Positions 16,725-26,482 of a DNA stretch of 64,000 bases are shown here, piece by piece. The notes under the pieces were generated by a model. That model was not told the origin of the DNA. It saw only the letters and a program-made list of their open reading frames with translations, and ran no database searches. Both the position numbers and the translations under genes were made by a program. The stretch comes from Streptomyces asoensis. Its GTDB lineage: Bacteria; Actinomycetota; Actinomycetes; Streptomycetales; Streptomycetaceae. Positions within the stretch are counted from its first letter, which is position 1. Each line of letters begins with the position of its first letter. The stretch is taken from assembly GCF_016860545.1 (NCBI RefSeq), contig NZ_BNEB01000001.1, positions 654,374-718,373 of the forward strand, written 5' to 3'.

Positions 16725-18764
16725 CTACTCCGCCTGGAGCACCAGCAGTGCCAGGTCGTCCTCGGGCGGCTGTGCGCCGAAGTCGTGCACCAGGTGCCGG
16801 ATGCGCTCGGCGATCAGCTGCGCGTCCAGGCCGACGCAGCCCGCCAACGCGGCGGCGAGGCCGTCGTCGTCGTCGAACTGCCGGGAGCCCGAGCGTCGTT
16901 CCGTGACGCCGTCGGTGACGCAGAGCAGGCTGTCGCCGGCTCTCAGCTCCAGGCTGTCGCAGGTGTAGCTGACGTCCTCGATGACCCCGAGGAGGGTCTG
17001 CGGGCGCCCGGCCGTCGCCACCGAGCCGTCGGGAGCGAGCAGCAGAGGCAGCGGGTGCCCGGCGGAGGCGAGCGTGCAGCGGACCCCTCCCTCGAAGGGC
17101 GCCAGTTCGCCGTAGAGGAGGGACAGGAAACGGGTCTGCGGACCCTCGCCCGGCCCGGTGGGGCCGACGAAGGCGCGGGCCGCGGCGTCGGCGGCCTCCG
17201 TCGCGTCGTCCAGGAGCAGTTGGTTGAGCCGGTCCAGGACGTCCGCCACGCCGTACCCCTCGCGGGCCAGCAGCCGCAGCCAGGGCCGGGCGAGCCCGAT
17301 GACGACCGCCGCCTCCGGCCCCTTGCCCTGCACGTCGCCCACCGCGAAGCACCAGCGGCCGTCTCCCGCCGGGAACAGGTCGTAGAAGTCCCCGCTCGGT
17401 CCGCCCTGTTCACGGGGCTCGTACACCAGGGCGCTGCGCACCCCGGGGATCTCGGCGACCGCGCCGGGCAGCAGCCCTCGTTGCAGCACGGCGCTGATGG
17501 TGGCCTGGCGGGCGTACTGACGGGCCGCGCCGATCGCCAGCGCCACCCGGCGCCCGAGGTCCTCGACGAGCCCGGTGACCTCGTCGGGGAACGCGTGCGG
17601 TCCGGCCTGTCCGATGACCAGCGTGCCCAGCGGCCGGCCGCCCGCGATGAGCCGGTAGGCGAGGGCCGCGCCCGGCGGGCCGAGCACCGCGCCGGGCCAG
17701 GGGAAGGGCTCGGGCCCCGAACGCGGGCCGCCGTCCGGCGGGCACGGCGGGTCCTTCTCCAGGGCCCGGCGCAGTTCCTCCACCCGGCCCTCGCAGCCGT
17801 GCCAGACCCGGGCCAGCCGCGGCCCGGGGCCGCCGGCCCACTCACCGCGCCCGCTCACCTCGTCCTCCAGCCACACCGCGCACCAGTCGGCGAGCCGGGG
17901 CACGAGCAGCTGGCCGGTCAGGGCGGCCACCAGGTCCTCGTCGAGCTGCCCGGCGAGCAGGTCGGACGCCTCGGCGAGGAAGGAGAGCGCGCCGCGGTTG
18001 AGCCATTCCCGGTCCCGTCCCCCGACCGGCCGCGGTGCGGGGGCCAGGGCCTCGAGCAGCCCCGGCGCGCAGCCGTGGGCGGGGCCGTGCGCGGGTCCCC
18101 GGGGCGCGTCGGGCCCCCGGCCGGGGCGGGCGGCGAGGACCGGCCCGTCGGGCTCGGCCGGCCGCCGGTGCTCCGCGGACCCGGCGCGGTCCTCGATCCG
18201 CCCCGGCTCGCCGAGCTCGCCGGGTTCGTCGGGCTCCTCGGGGTCGGCGGGCGTCGGCAGCAGCCTGGCCCAGACCGTCTTCGCCCCCTTGCGGTACGTC
18301 ACGCCCCAGGCGTCGGAGAGCGCCGCGACCAGGCGCAGGCCGCGCCCGTACTCCGGCGTGCCGTACGACGGCTCCAGGGCACCGTCACGCGGGGCGCGCG
18401 AGGGGTGGTGGTCGCAGACCTCGACGACGACCGCGCGACAGCCGCCGCCCGGGGGACCGGGCCGATCCGGTGCCTCTTCGAGCCGGCATTCCAGGCCGAC
18501 GTCGGTTCCGGCGTGCACGACGGCGTTGGTGACGAGTTCGCTGACGACGAGCGTCACGTCCTGCGCGAGGCGCTCCCCCGGCTCCTCGCCGCCGAGCAGG
18601 CCGAGGCCGGCCCATTCCGCCAGGGTGGTGCGCACCAGTGCGCGGGCGGCGCCGGGTGAGAGGGGGCCGCCGGTCAGGGTCGTACGGGCCGGGAGCGGAT
18701 GCGGGGACGCGGGCACGCCGTGGGCACGGGAGGCGGTCTCCCGTTGCGTCGGAATGGCCCCCAT
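16725..18764 (-). CDS. RsbW-like kinase plus SpoIIE/PP2C phosphatase signalling protein
   Basis: A 679-residue cytoplasmic regulator. Residues about 30-160 form an anti-sigma-factor-type ATPase domain (LVVSELVTNAVVHAGTDVG N-box; TPEYGRGLRLVAALSDAWGV glycine box). A linker rich in P, E and D follows, then a GAF-like region (LIAGGRPLGTLVIGQAG, around 390-410), and a C-terminal SpoIIE phosphatase domain with metal-binding GGPSGDFYDLF near 455, VGDVQGKGPEAAVV near 480, CVTDGVTE near 630 and PEDDLALLVLQ at the end. Such proteins switch sigma-factor partner proteins between phosphorylated and free states. GGGGAGC precedes the ATG. No sigma or anti-anti-sigma gene lies beside it, so its partner is unknown. 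Confidence 0.9.
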   Translation of the reverse strand: MGAIPTQRETASRAHGVPASPHPLPARTTLTGGPLSPGAARALVRTTLAEWAGLGLLGGEEPGERLAQDVTLVVSELVTNAVVHAGTDVGLECRLEEAPDRPGPPGGGCRAVVVEVCDHHPSRAPRDGALEPSYGTPEYGRGLRLVAALSDAWGVTYRKGAKTVWARLLPTPADPEEPDEPGELGEPGRIEDRAGSAEHRRPAEPDGPVLAARPGRGPDAPRGPAHGPAHGCAPGLLEALAPAPRPVGGRDREWLNRGALSFLAEASDLLAGQLDEDLVAALTGQLLVPRLADWCAVWLEDEVSGRGEWAGGPGPRLARVWHGCEGRVEELRRALEKDPPCPPDGGPRSGPEPFPWPGAVLGPPGAALAYRLIAGGRPLGTLVIGQAGPHAFPDEVTGLVEDLGRRVALAIGAARQYARQATISAVLQRGLLPGAVAEIPGVRSALVYEPREQGGPSGDFYDLFPAGDGRWCFAVGDVQGKGPEAAVVIGLARPWLRLLAREGYGVADVLDRLNQLLLDDATEAADAAARAFVGPTGPGEGPQTRFLSLLYGELAPFEGGVRCTLASAGHPLPLLLAPDGSVATAGRPQTLLGVIEDVSYTCDSLELRAGDSLLCVTDGVTERRSGSRQFDDDDGLAAALAGCVGLDAQLIAERIRHLVHDFGAQPPEDDLALLVLQAE

Positions 18765-19313
18765 GCGCAGCTCCCCGGACGGTTCGGATGCCCACAGGGT
18801 GACAGACCGGTCCCGCCCGTGAGCGGTGGGTTACCGAAGTGGGCCGTCCTTGCCGGGAACCGTGCTGTGCATGTGCACGCGCGTGTTCGATGACGCACGC
18901 TTGAGGGGCGTAATCCGAGCGTTCGCGCTTCGCCCACGCCCCGCGCGACCCACGCGTGTGCACGCCCCGCACCACCCCTGCACGCCACAGCGCACCCCGC
19001 CGCGCCCTGTCCGTCGGCCGTGACACCACCGTCGCCGCACCGGCCCCCGCGGACGGCGACGGCCTCCGCGCACGCTTGCCCGCCGCCCGCCGCGCCCGAC
19101 AGCCCTTGTCACGTCCTGCCCGAGCCCGACGCGTGATGGCAGCCTCTGGCGCGACGGCGGCAGCGCCCGCAGCCACCGTGACTGCGCCTCCCGCCGCCGA
19201 TACTGCGTCTCCCGCCGCCATGGCTGCGTCTGACACACCGCGCCGGAGCCCGCCGCGCAACCGCTCACGTGACAGCGCCCGCGACCGCCGTGGCTGCGCC
19301 CTCCGCCAAGCCG

Positions 19314-19341
19314 GATGCCCCCGGCGCGCGCCGGGGGCATC
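19314..19341. terminator. Perfect 28-base palindrome, terminator-like
   Basis: GATGCCCCCGGCGC is followed at once by its exact reverse complement, giving a 14-bp self-complementary element with no spare loop bases. It is the second hairpin downstream of the acyl-CoA ligase gene and may back up the terminator at 19361-19395. Confidence 0.45.
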
Positions 19342-19360
19342 GTGGTGTGCCCGCGTGCTC

Positions 19361-19395
19361 GGGCCCGCGCGGGGCGGACGTCCCCGCGCGGGCCC
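19361..19395 (-). terminator. Terminator of the acyl-CoA ligase gene
   Basis: GGGCCCGCGCGGGG and CCCCGCGCGGGCCC form a perfect 14-bp stem with a 7-base loop, 30 bases beyond the ligase stop codon. No U-run follows, typical of this GC content. Confidence 0.65.
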
Positions 19396-19425
19396 GGGCC
19401 CCGCCTCACGCTCCGTGCGAACCGC

Positions 19426-21300
19426 TCACGCCTCGCGCGATCCCGCGTACATCTCGTCGATGAGGTGCTTGTACTCCCGCTCGACGACGGGCCGCTTCAG
19501 CTTCAGGCTGGGCGTGATCTCGCCGTGCTCGACGTCCAGGTCGCGGGGCAGCAGCCGGAACTTCTTGATGGTCTGCCAGCGCTGGAGACCCTCGTTGAGC
19601 TGCTTGACGTAGCCGTCGACGAGCTCCACGGTGACGGGCGCGGCGACGACCTCCGCGTACGACTTCCCCTCCAGCCCGTTGTCCTTCGCCCAGTCGAGGA
19701 GGGAGACCTCGTCGAGGGCGATGAGCGCCGTGCAGAAGTTCCGGTCGGCGCCGTGCACCAGGATGTTGGAGACGTACGGGCACACCGCCTTGAACTGTCC
19801 CTCGACCTCGGCGGGCGCGATGTACTTGCCGCCGGACGTTTTGATGAGGTCCTTCTTGCGGTCGGTGATGCGCAGGTACCCGTCGGGCGACAGCTCGCCG
19901 ATGTCGCCGGTGTGGAACCAGCCGTCGGCCTCCAGGACCTCGGCGGTCTTCTCGGGGAGCCCGTGGTAGCCCTCCATGATGCCGGGGCCGCGCAGCAGGA
20001 TCTCGCCGTCCTCGGCGATGCGCACCTCGGTGCCGGGCAGCGGCTTGCCGACCGTGCCGGTGCGGTAGGCCTCGCCCGGGTTGACGAAGGAGGCCGCGGA
20101 GGACTCCGTCAGGCCGTAGCCCTCGAGGATGTGGATGTCGGCGCCGGCGAAGAAGTAGCCGATCTCCGGCGCGAGGGCCGCCGATCCGGAGACGCAGGCC
20201 CGCAGGTTGCCGCCGAAGGCCTCACGGATCTTGGCGAAGACGAGCGCGTCGGCGATCTTGTGCCTGGCGCCGAGCCCGAACGGGACGGCGACGGTCCCGG
20301 TGCGCCGGAAGTTGTCCTGCGCGGCCTTGGCGTACTCGCGGGAGACCTCGGCGGCCCACTGGAAGATCTTGTACTTGGCGCCGCCGCCCGCGCGGGCCTT
20401 GGCGGCGACCCCGTTGTAGACCTTCTCGAAGATGCGCGGGACGGCCGCCATGTACGTCGGGCGGACGACGGGCAGGTTCTCAATGATCTTGTCGACGCGT
20501 CCGTCCACGGCGGTGACGTGCCCGACCTCGATCTGACCCGAGGTGAGGACCTTGCCGAAGACGTGCGCGAGCGGAAGCCACAGGTACTGCACGTCGTCGG
20601 GACCGACCAGGCCCGTCGCGGCGATCGCCTTCGCCATGTACGACCAGTTGTCGTGCGGCAGCCGGACGCCCTTGGGGCGGCCCGTGGTGCCGGAGGTGTA
20701 GATGAGGGTGGCGAGCTGGTCCCTGGTGATCGCGCCGACCCGCTCCTTGATCAGCGCCGCTTCCTTCTCCAGCCGGGCGGCGCCGCGCTTCTCGAGGTCG
20801 TCGAGGGTGAGGATCCAGTCGGCGGTCTCGACACCGGCCGGGTCGATCACGACCACATGGGTGAGGGCGGGCAGCTCGGCGCGCTTCTCGACCGCCTTGG
20901 CGACCTGGGCCGCGTCCTCGGCGATCAGCACCCGGCTCTCGGAGTCCGACAGGATGAACGCCGACTCGTCGGCGTTGGTCTGCGGGTAGACCGTGGTCGT
21001 GGCGGCGCCGGCGCACATGATGCCGAGGTCGGCGAGGATCCACTCGAGCCGGGTGGAGGAGGCGAGCGCCACCCGCTGCTCGGCCCGCACACCCAGCTCG
21101 ATGAGGCCCGCCGCGATCGCGTAGACCCGTTCGGCGGCCTGCGCCCAGGTCAGCGACTTCCAGTCGTCGGGGCCCGACCCGGACGCGGCGGGGACCGGGT
21201 ACCGGTACGCCTCCGCGTCGGGCGTGGCCGCCACGCGCTCCAGGAAGAGGCCCGCGACGGACGGCGGACGGTTCTCGATCAGTGTCTGTGTGTCGCTCAC
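19426..21300 (-). CDS. AMP-forming long-chain acyl-CoA synthetase (FadD15-like)
   Basis: A 624-residue adenylate-forming enzyme that activates fatty acids to acyl-CoA. The P-loop-like motif LIYTSGTTGRPKGVRLPH is near residue 190, the adenylation motif EGYGLTESSAA near 395, GEILLRGPGIMEGYHG near 450 and the hinge WFHTGDIGELSPDGYLRITDRKKDLIKTSGGKYIAP near 480, all in the order of the long-chain (LC-FACS) class with the long insertion between. The GTG start has GGAGGAT upstream. It is monocistronic: its own promoter region lies at 21301-21477 and a strong hairpin follows it. Chain-length preference cannot be read from the sequence. Confidence 0.92.
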   Translation of the reverse strand: MSDTQTLIENRPPSVAGLFLERVAATPDAEAYRYPVPAASGSGPDDWKSLTWAQAAERVYAIAAGLIELGVRAEQRVALASSTRLEWILADLGIMCAGAATTTVYPQTNADESAFILSDSESRVLIAEDAAQVAKAVEKRAELPALTHVVVIDPAGVETADWILTLDDLEKRGAARLEKEAALIKERVGAITRDQLATLIYTSGTTGRPKGVRLPHDNWSYMAKAIAATGLVGPDDVQYLWLPLAHVFGKVLTSGQIEVGHVTAVDGRVDKIIENLPVVRPTYMAAVPRIFEKVYNGVAAKARAGGGAKYKIFQWAAEVSREYAKAAQDNFRRTGTVAVPFGLGARHKIADALVFAKIREAFGGNLRACVSGSAALAPEIGYFFAGADIHILEGYGLTESSAASFVNPGEAYRTGTVGKPLPGTEVRIAEDGEILLRGPGIMEGYHGLPEKTAEVLEADGWFHTGDIGELSPDGYLRITDRKKDLIKTSGGKYIAPAEVEGQFKAVCPYVSNILVHGADRNFCTALIALDEVSLLDWAKDNGLEGKSYAEVVAAPVTVELVDGYVKQLNEGLQRWQTIKKFRLLPRDLDVEHGEITPSLKLKRPVVEREYKHLIDEMYAGSREA

Positions 21301-21382
21301 GACATCCTCCGGGACCCGCGACGGTGCGGCTGGCTCGTTGCGGCGTCGTACGACGCGCGGCTGTGTTGACGGCGGCTGTTGT

Positions 21383-21397
21383 TTAACTCACGAGTAA
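21383..21397. promoter_or_regulatory. AT-rich near-palindrome upstream of the acyl-CoA ligase gene
   Basis: TTAACTCACGAGTAA is an imperfect inverted repeat (ACTC/GAGT with flanking TTA/TAA) about 85 bases before the ligase start, in an AT-rich stretch that stands out locally. It could be an operator for a TetR-type fatty-acid repressor, but no regulator gene is adjacent and the match is not to a known consensus. Confidence 0.2.
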
Positions 21398-21477
21398 CTA
21401 CCGAGCAGGGATCAGAGTAAAGGGCGACTGGCCAGCGCGTAAGGGGCCCCGGGCGGTCACTTTCTCCTGAGTACAGC

Positions 21478-21515
21478 CCCGGGGCCCGCCGCGCCACAGC
21501 GCGACGGGCCCCGGG
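21478..21515 (-). terminator. Terminator of lepA
   Basis: A 17-base arm beginning CCCGGGGCCC pairs with GCGCGACGGGCCCCGGG across a CACA loop with one mismatch-type pair, 30 bases past the lepA stop. It separates lepA from the ligase promoter. Confidence 0.65.
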
Positions 21516-21545
21516 TGTGCCCTGAATTACCGGCCTCGGCCGTGG

Positions 21546-23414
<1,869 letters not shown>

Positions 23415-23503
23415 GCAGGGTCCTGTCTCTTGAGGCGCCTTGTGCCTCGGGTCGGATCGATACGTAGGCTCCATGGTCCCACGGGCGGCGACCGGGGACC
23501 GGT

Positions 23504-23533
23504 TTGGGCCACTCGCGGAGCCACTGGTAGTCT
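23504..23533 (+). promoter_or_regulatory. Promoter of rpsT
   Basis: TTGGGC at 23504-23509 and TAGTCT at 23528-23533 are separated by 18 bases and give a good vegetative-type promoter about 150 bases upstream of rpsT. The resulting leader would start near 23540. Confidence 0.5.
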
Positions 23534-23559
23534 GGGCAGCTGTGTCTCATGCCCTCTCA

Positions 23560-23663
23560 GCACGAGGCACTCCTCCTCGGAGAACCTCTCGGAGAACACT
23601 CTTCCGGAGATCTCCGCGGGCATCTCGGAAACTCATCGGTACGGGACCCGTAAGGGCTCGTGC
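23560..23663 (+). promoter_or_regulatory. Structured 5' leader of rpsT, candidate S20 autoregulatory RNA
   Basis: GCACGAG (23560-23566) is complementary to CTCGTGC (23657-23663), closing a 90-base domain. Inside are two direct copies of CTCGGAGAAC (23576-23585 and 23588-23597), a 12-base palindrome CGGAGATCTCCG, and a perfect short hairpin TACGGG-A-CCCGTA (23640-23652). This is what is expected of a ribosomal-protein leader, but no known S20 binding motif was matched. Confidence 0.4.
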
Positions 23664-23685
23664 CTGAACCTGAAAAGGCTCATTC

Positions 23686-23952
23686 GTGGCGAACATCAAG
23701 TCCCAGATCAAGCGGATCAAGACCAACGAGAAGGCTCGGCTGCGCAACAAGGCCGTCAAGTCCTCCCTGAAGACCGCGATCCGCAAGGCCCGCGAGGCCG
23801 CTGCCGCGGGTGACGTCGAGAAGGCCACCGAGTACCAGCGCGCCGCGGCGCGTCAGCTCGACAAGGCCGTCTCGAAGGGCGTCATCCACAAGAACCAGGC
23901 CGCCAACAAGAAGTCGGCGCTTGCTTCGAAGGTCGAGACCCTCAAGGGCTGA
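23686..23952 (+). CDS. rpsT: 30S ribosomal protein S20
   Basis: An 88-residue, highly basic, alanine-rich helical protein that binds the 5' domain and helix 44 of 16S rRNA. The start [26 protein letters not shown] and the [18 protein letters not shown] ending are diagnostic. The GTG start has AAAGG upstream. The long leader suggests feedback control. Divergent from lepA. Confidence 0.97.
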   Translation: MANIKSQIKRIKTNEKARLRNKAVKSSLKTAIRKAREAAAAGDVEKATEYQRAAARQLDKAVSKGVIHKNQAANKKSALASKVETLKG

Positions 23953-24090
23953 ACCCCTTATCTGATCTGACCGCCGGAAGGACCAGAGCGGGCCCTCTCT
24001 CATCCGCTCCCGTCCGGCATCCCGAGCCTGTACGCGGCCTGCGTTCGCCACGCGGGTACGGGCTCACCAGCTTGATCGAAGTGAACCGTG

Positions 24091-24133
24091 AGGCCCCGGC
24101 CGCCGCCCTTCCCCAGGGCGCCGGCCGGGGCCT
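24091..24133. terminator. Hairpin between convergent rpsT and the NTF2-like gene
   Basis: AGGCCCCGGCC (24091-24101) pairs exactly with GGCCGGGGCCT (24123-24133), with a further inner CGCCCT/AGGGCG stem. It can serve both convergent genes. Confidence 0.6.
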
Positions 24134-24192
24134 TCCGGCTGCCAGGAGCTATTCCGGCTGCGTCTTCCGGCTGTGGGGGACCCTTCCGGCTG
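24133..24192. repeat. Four copies of TTCCGGCTG
   Basis: The 9-mer TTCCGGCTG starts at 24133, 24152, 24165 and 24184 (spacings 19, 13, 19), between the terminator hairpin and the stop of the NTF2-like gene. No function is evident. Confidence 0.6.
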
Positions 24193-24206
24193 CCGGGAGC
24201 CGCCGA

Positions 24207-24602
24207 TCACGCCCAGAAGGCGTCGCTGGTGTCGATGTCCGCGACGCACTCGTCGAGGTCGCTGATCTTGTCGCCGACGATCCGGAAGACGATGCCCCCG
24301 TCGTCCTCCAGGTGCTTGCCGTTGCGGTCGGCGGTGACGCGGTGCAGGGAGACGGCGTGCCCGCGGCCGTCGACGAGCACGGTGCGCAGGTCCACGCGCA
24401 ACGACCCACCGGTCTCCGAGAACAGCTTGCCGTACATCTCCATCACGGCGTCGAGGCCCTTGAAGTCCCCCGAGAGCATGTGGGAACCGGGCACGTGATG
24501 CGTGCAGTCCCCCGTCATCATGCCGCGCAGGGCGTCCATGTCCCCGCGGGTGAAGGCCTCGTACCCCCTGCGGACGAGAGCCGCGTGCGGGTGTTCAGCC
24601 AT
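24207..24602 (-). CDS. NTF2-like / SnoaL-like protein
   Basis: A 131-residue cone-fold protein of the nuclear transport factor 2 superfamily: the N-terminal helix (EHPHAALVRRGYEAFTRGDMDALRGMM) and the curved-sheet strands (TVLVDGRGHAVSLHRVTADRNGKHLEDDGGIVFRIVGDKISDL) are typical. Such proteins are ketosteroid-isomerase-like enzymes or ligand-binding proteins; the substrate is not predictable. The ATG at 24600-24602 is preferred because AAAGGTGG stands eight bases upstream. It may be followed by the hairpin at 24091-24133. Confidence 0.8.
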   Translation of the reverse strand: MAEHPHAALVRRGYEAFTRGDMDALRGMMTGDCTHHVPGSHMLSGDFKGLDAVMEMYGKLFSETGGSLRVDLRTVLVDGRGHAVSLHRVTADRNGKHLEDDGGIVFRIVGDKISDLDECVADIDTSDAFWA

Positions 24603-24719
24603 GTCGATCGCCACCTTTCGCATACGCCGGCGATGTGCGGCTGGTACGTCCGATTCTCCTCCGCGCGGGGGGAACGGCGACTGGATCACGCCACGGATTC
24701 ACAGCGGACGCCCGTCCCG

Positions 24720-25012
24720 GCGCCGAGCGGAGGCGGGCTCGCGGCGGTGATCGGAAGGTGGGCCTCCGGCACCGAGGGGAAGCGGGCTCGCGGGGACGAG
24801 CCGACGAGGGCTCCGGGCGCCCAGCGGAGGCGGGCCCGCGGCGACGCGCCGACGAAGGCTCCGGGCGCTGAGCGGAAACGGGCTCGCGGCGACGAGCCGA
24901 GGAGGGCTCCCGGCGACGAGCGGAAGCGGGCCCGCGGCGGTGATCGGAAGGTGGGCTTCCGGCGCCGAGCCGACGAGGGCTCCGGGCACTGAGCGGAAGC
25001 GAACCCGCGGGT
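24720..25012. repeat. 48-bp tandem repeat block downstream of holA
   Basis: The region 24603-25027 has no credible gene. Units of about 48 bp starting AGCGGAAGCGGGCTCGCGG and ending GAGGGCTCCGGGCGCTG recur at about 24726, 24777, 24823, 24871, 24920 and 24992; two units carry the variant centre GGTGATCGGAAGGTGGGC. In frame it would encode a 16-residue repeat (RADEGSGR...), but there is no start signal. It lies directly after the holA stop, like the block after hemW. Confidence 0.7.
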
Positions 25013-25027
25013 GTCTGGCGGGCGTGG

Positions 25028-26017
25028 TCAGCCGCGTCCTCCGGACCTCGCCGCCCGCGCGACGGCCACGACGGCCTTCTCCAGGGCGTACTCGGGATCG
25101 TCACCGCCGCCCTTGACTCCCGCGTCCGCCTCGGCCACGGCCCGCAGGGCGACGGCCACGCCGTCGGGGGTCCAGCCGCGCATCTGCTGACGCACCCGGT
25201 CGATCTTCCAGGGCGGCATGCCCAGCTCCCGGGCCAGATCGGCCGGCCGGCCACCTCGCGCCGACGACAGCTTGCCGATGGCCCGCACCCCCTGGGCGAG
25301 CGCACTGGTGATCAGGACCGGCGCGACCCCGGTCGACAGCGACCAGCGCAGCGCCTCCAGCGCCTCGGCCGCCCGTCCCTCCACCGCCCGGTCGGCGACG
25401 GTGAAGCTGGAGGCCTCGGCCCGCCCCGTGTAGTACCGCCCGACGACCGCGTCGTCGATGGTCCCTTCGACATCGGCGACCAACTGGGACACCGCCGACG
25501 CCAACTCCCGGAGATCACTGCCGATGGCGTCGACGAGCGCCTGGCACGCCTCGGGCGTCGCCGACCGCCCGGTGACCCGGAACTCCTGACGCACGAAGGC
25601 CAGCCGGTCGGCCGGCTTGGTCATCTTCGGACAGGCCACCTCCCGCGCCCCGGACTTGCGCGCGGCGTCCAGCAAGCCCTTGCCCTTGGCCCCGCCCGCG
25701 TGCAGCAGCACGAGGGTGATCTCCTCGGCCGGCGACCCCAGATACGACTTGACGTCCTTGACCGTGTCCGCCGACAGGTCGTGCGCGTTGCGGACGATCA
25801 CGACCTTGCGCTCGGCGAACAGCGAGGGGCTGGTCAGCTCGGCGAGCGTGCCGGGCTGCACCTGGTCGGAGGTCAGGTCGCGTACGTCCGTGTCGGCGTC
25901 GGCGGCCCGGGCGGCCGCCACCACCTCCTGGACGGCACGGTCGAGCAGCAGGTCCTCCTGGCCCACCGCCAGCGTCACCGGGGCGAGCAGATCGTCGTTC
26001 GCAGTCTTCCTGGCCAT
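25028..26017 (-). CDS. holA: DNA polymerase III subunit delta
   Basis: A 329-residue clamp-loader subunit that opens the beta clamp. The sequence shows the HolA layout: PVTLAVGQEDLLLDRAVQEVV at the start, LFAERKVVIVRNAHDLS near residue 75, ITLVLLHAGGAKGKGLLDAARK near 105, and the C-terminal collar helices ending YALEKAVVAVARAARSG. The ATG giving MARKTANDD is chosen; another ATG lies ten codons upstream. It sits between a small hypothetical gene upstream and the repeat block downstream. Confidence 0.92.
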   Translation of the reverse strand: MARKTANDDLLAPVTLAVGQEDLLLDRAVQEVVAAARAADADTDVRDLTSDQVQPGTLAELTSPSLFAERKVVIVRNAHDLSADTVKDVKSYLGSPAEEITLVLLHAGGAKGKGLLDAARKSGAREVACPKMTKPADRLAFVRQEFRVTGRSATPEACQALVDAIGSDLRELASAVSQLVADVEGTIDDAVVGRYYTGRAEASSFTVADRAVEGRAAEALEALRWSLSTGVAPVLITSALAQGVRAIGKLSSARGGRPADLARELGMPPWKIDRVRQQMRGWTPDGVAVALRAVAEADAGVKGGGDDPEYALEKAVVAVARAARSGGRG

Positions 26018-26122
26018 CTCGCAAAGCATCCCACGCCCCACTGACATCCCACCCCGGGGTCAGGGGGCCGCGGGGGCGCCGGGCCACCGGGGGCGAGGGA
26101 TCGCCGGGTCAGGGAGGCGAGG

Positions 26123-26154
26123 GGGGCGCCGGGGCGCCGGGGCGCCGGGGCGCC
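26123..26154. repeat. Four tandem copies of GGGGCGCC
   Basis: The 8-base unit GGGGCGCC is repeated exactly four times just beyond the stop codon of the small hypothetical gene. Being self-complementary, it could fold and act as a terminator. Confidence 0.6.
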
Positions 26155-26157
26155 GGG

Positions 26158-26403
26158 TCAGGGTTCCTCCCGCCAGCCTTCCCATTCGCCCGCGAACTCG
26201 TCCAGCGCCGCCGCGTCGAGCCGCTCCTCCTCGTCCCGCAGCAGGACGAGCCACTGCGCGTCCTCCGCGTCGTCCTCCCCCGCCAGCGCGTCCCGGACGA
26301 TCCTCGGCTCCTCGCGCACCCCGAACCGCTCACCGAGCGCCTGGGCCGCCTCCTCCGCGGCGTCGCGGTCGGGCAGCACCAGCACATGTCTCACATCGCT
26401 CAC
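26158..26403 (-). CDS. Small acidic hypothetical protein
   Basis: An 81-residue protein starting VSDVRHVLVLPDRDAAEEAAQALGERFG and ending LDEFAGEWEGWREEP. It is rich in D and E and has an alternating helix/strand pattern, resembling a small ferredoxin-like or ribonuclease-inhibitor-like fold, but I do not recognise a family. The GTG at 26401-26403 is preferred because GGAAG lies nine bases upstream; a longer form could start at 26412. It lies between comEC and holA on the same strand and is probably in that operon. Confidence 0.7.
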   Translation of the reverse strand: MSDVRHVLVLPDRDAAEEAAQALGERFGVREEPRIVRDALAGEDDAEDAQWLVLLRDEEERLDAAALDEFAGEWEGWREEP

Positions 26404-26482
26404 GGGGACCATCTTCCGGCACGCGCCCACGGCCCTGTTCAGGGGGCGCCGACCCGGCAGCCGACCGGACACACGGAGGGCC

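Larger units (their letters stand above)
18765..19425. other. 660-bp intergenic region without a supported gene
   Basis: It separates the SpoIIE-type gene and the acyl-CoA ligase gene, both leftward. It should hold the SpoIIE promoter near its left end. The middle (about 19030-19310) is low-complexity with an imperfect 21-bp repetition around CTGCGTCTCCCGCCGCC and CTGCGCC. Two perfect palindromes lie at its right end (listed separately). Open frames here have no ribosome site and no recognisable protein sequence. Confidence 0.6.

Noticed and set aside
18956..19612. A 218-codon rightward frame between the SpoIIE-type and ligase genes
   Set aside because: Low-complexity, overlaps the 3' end of the ligase gene on the other strand, and no translation signal.
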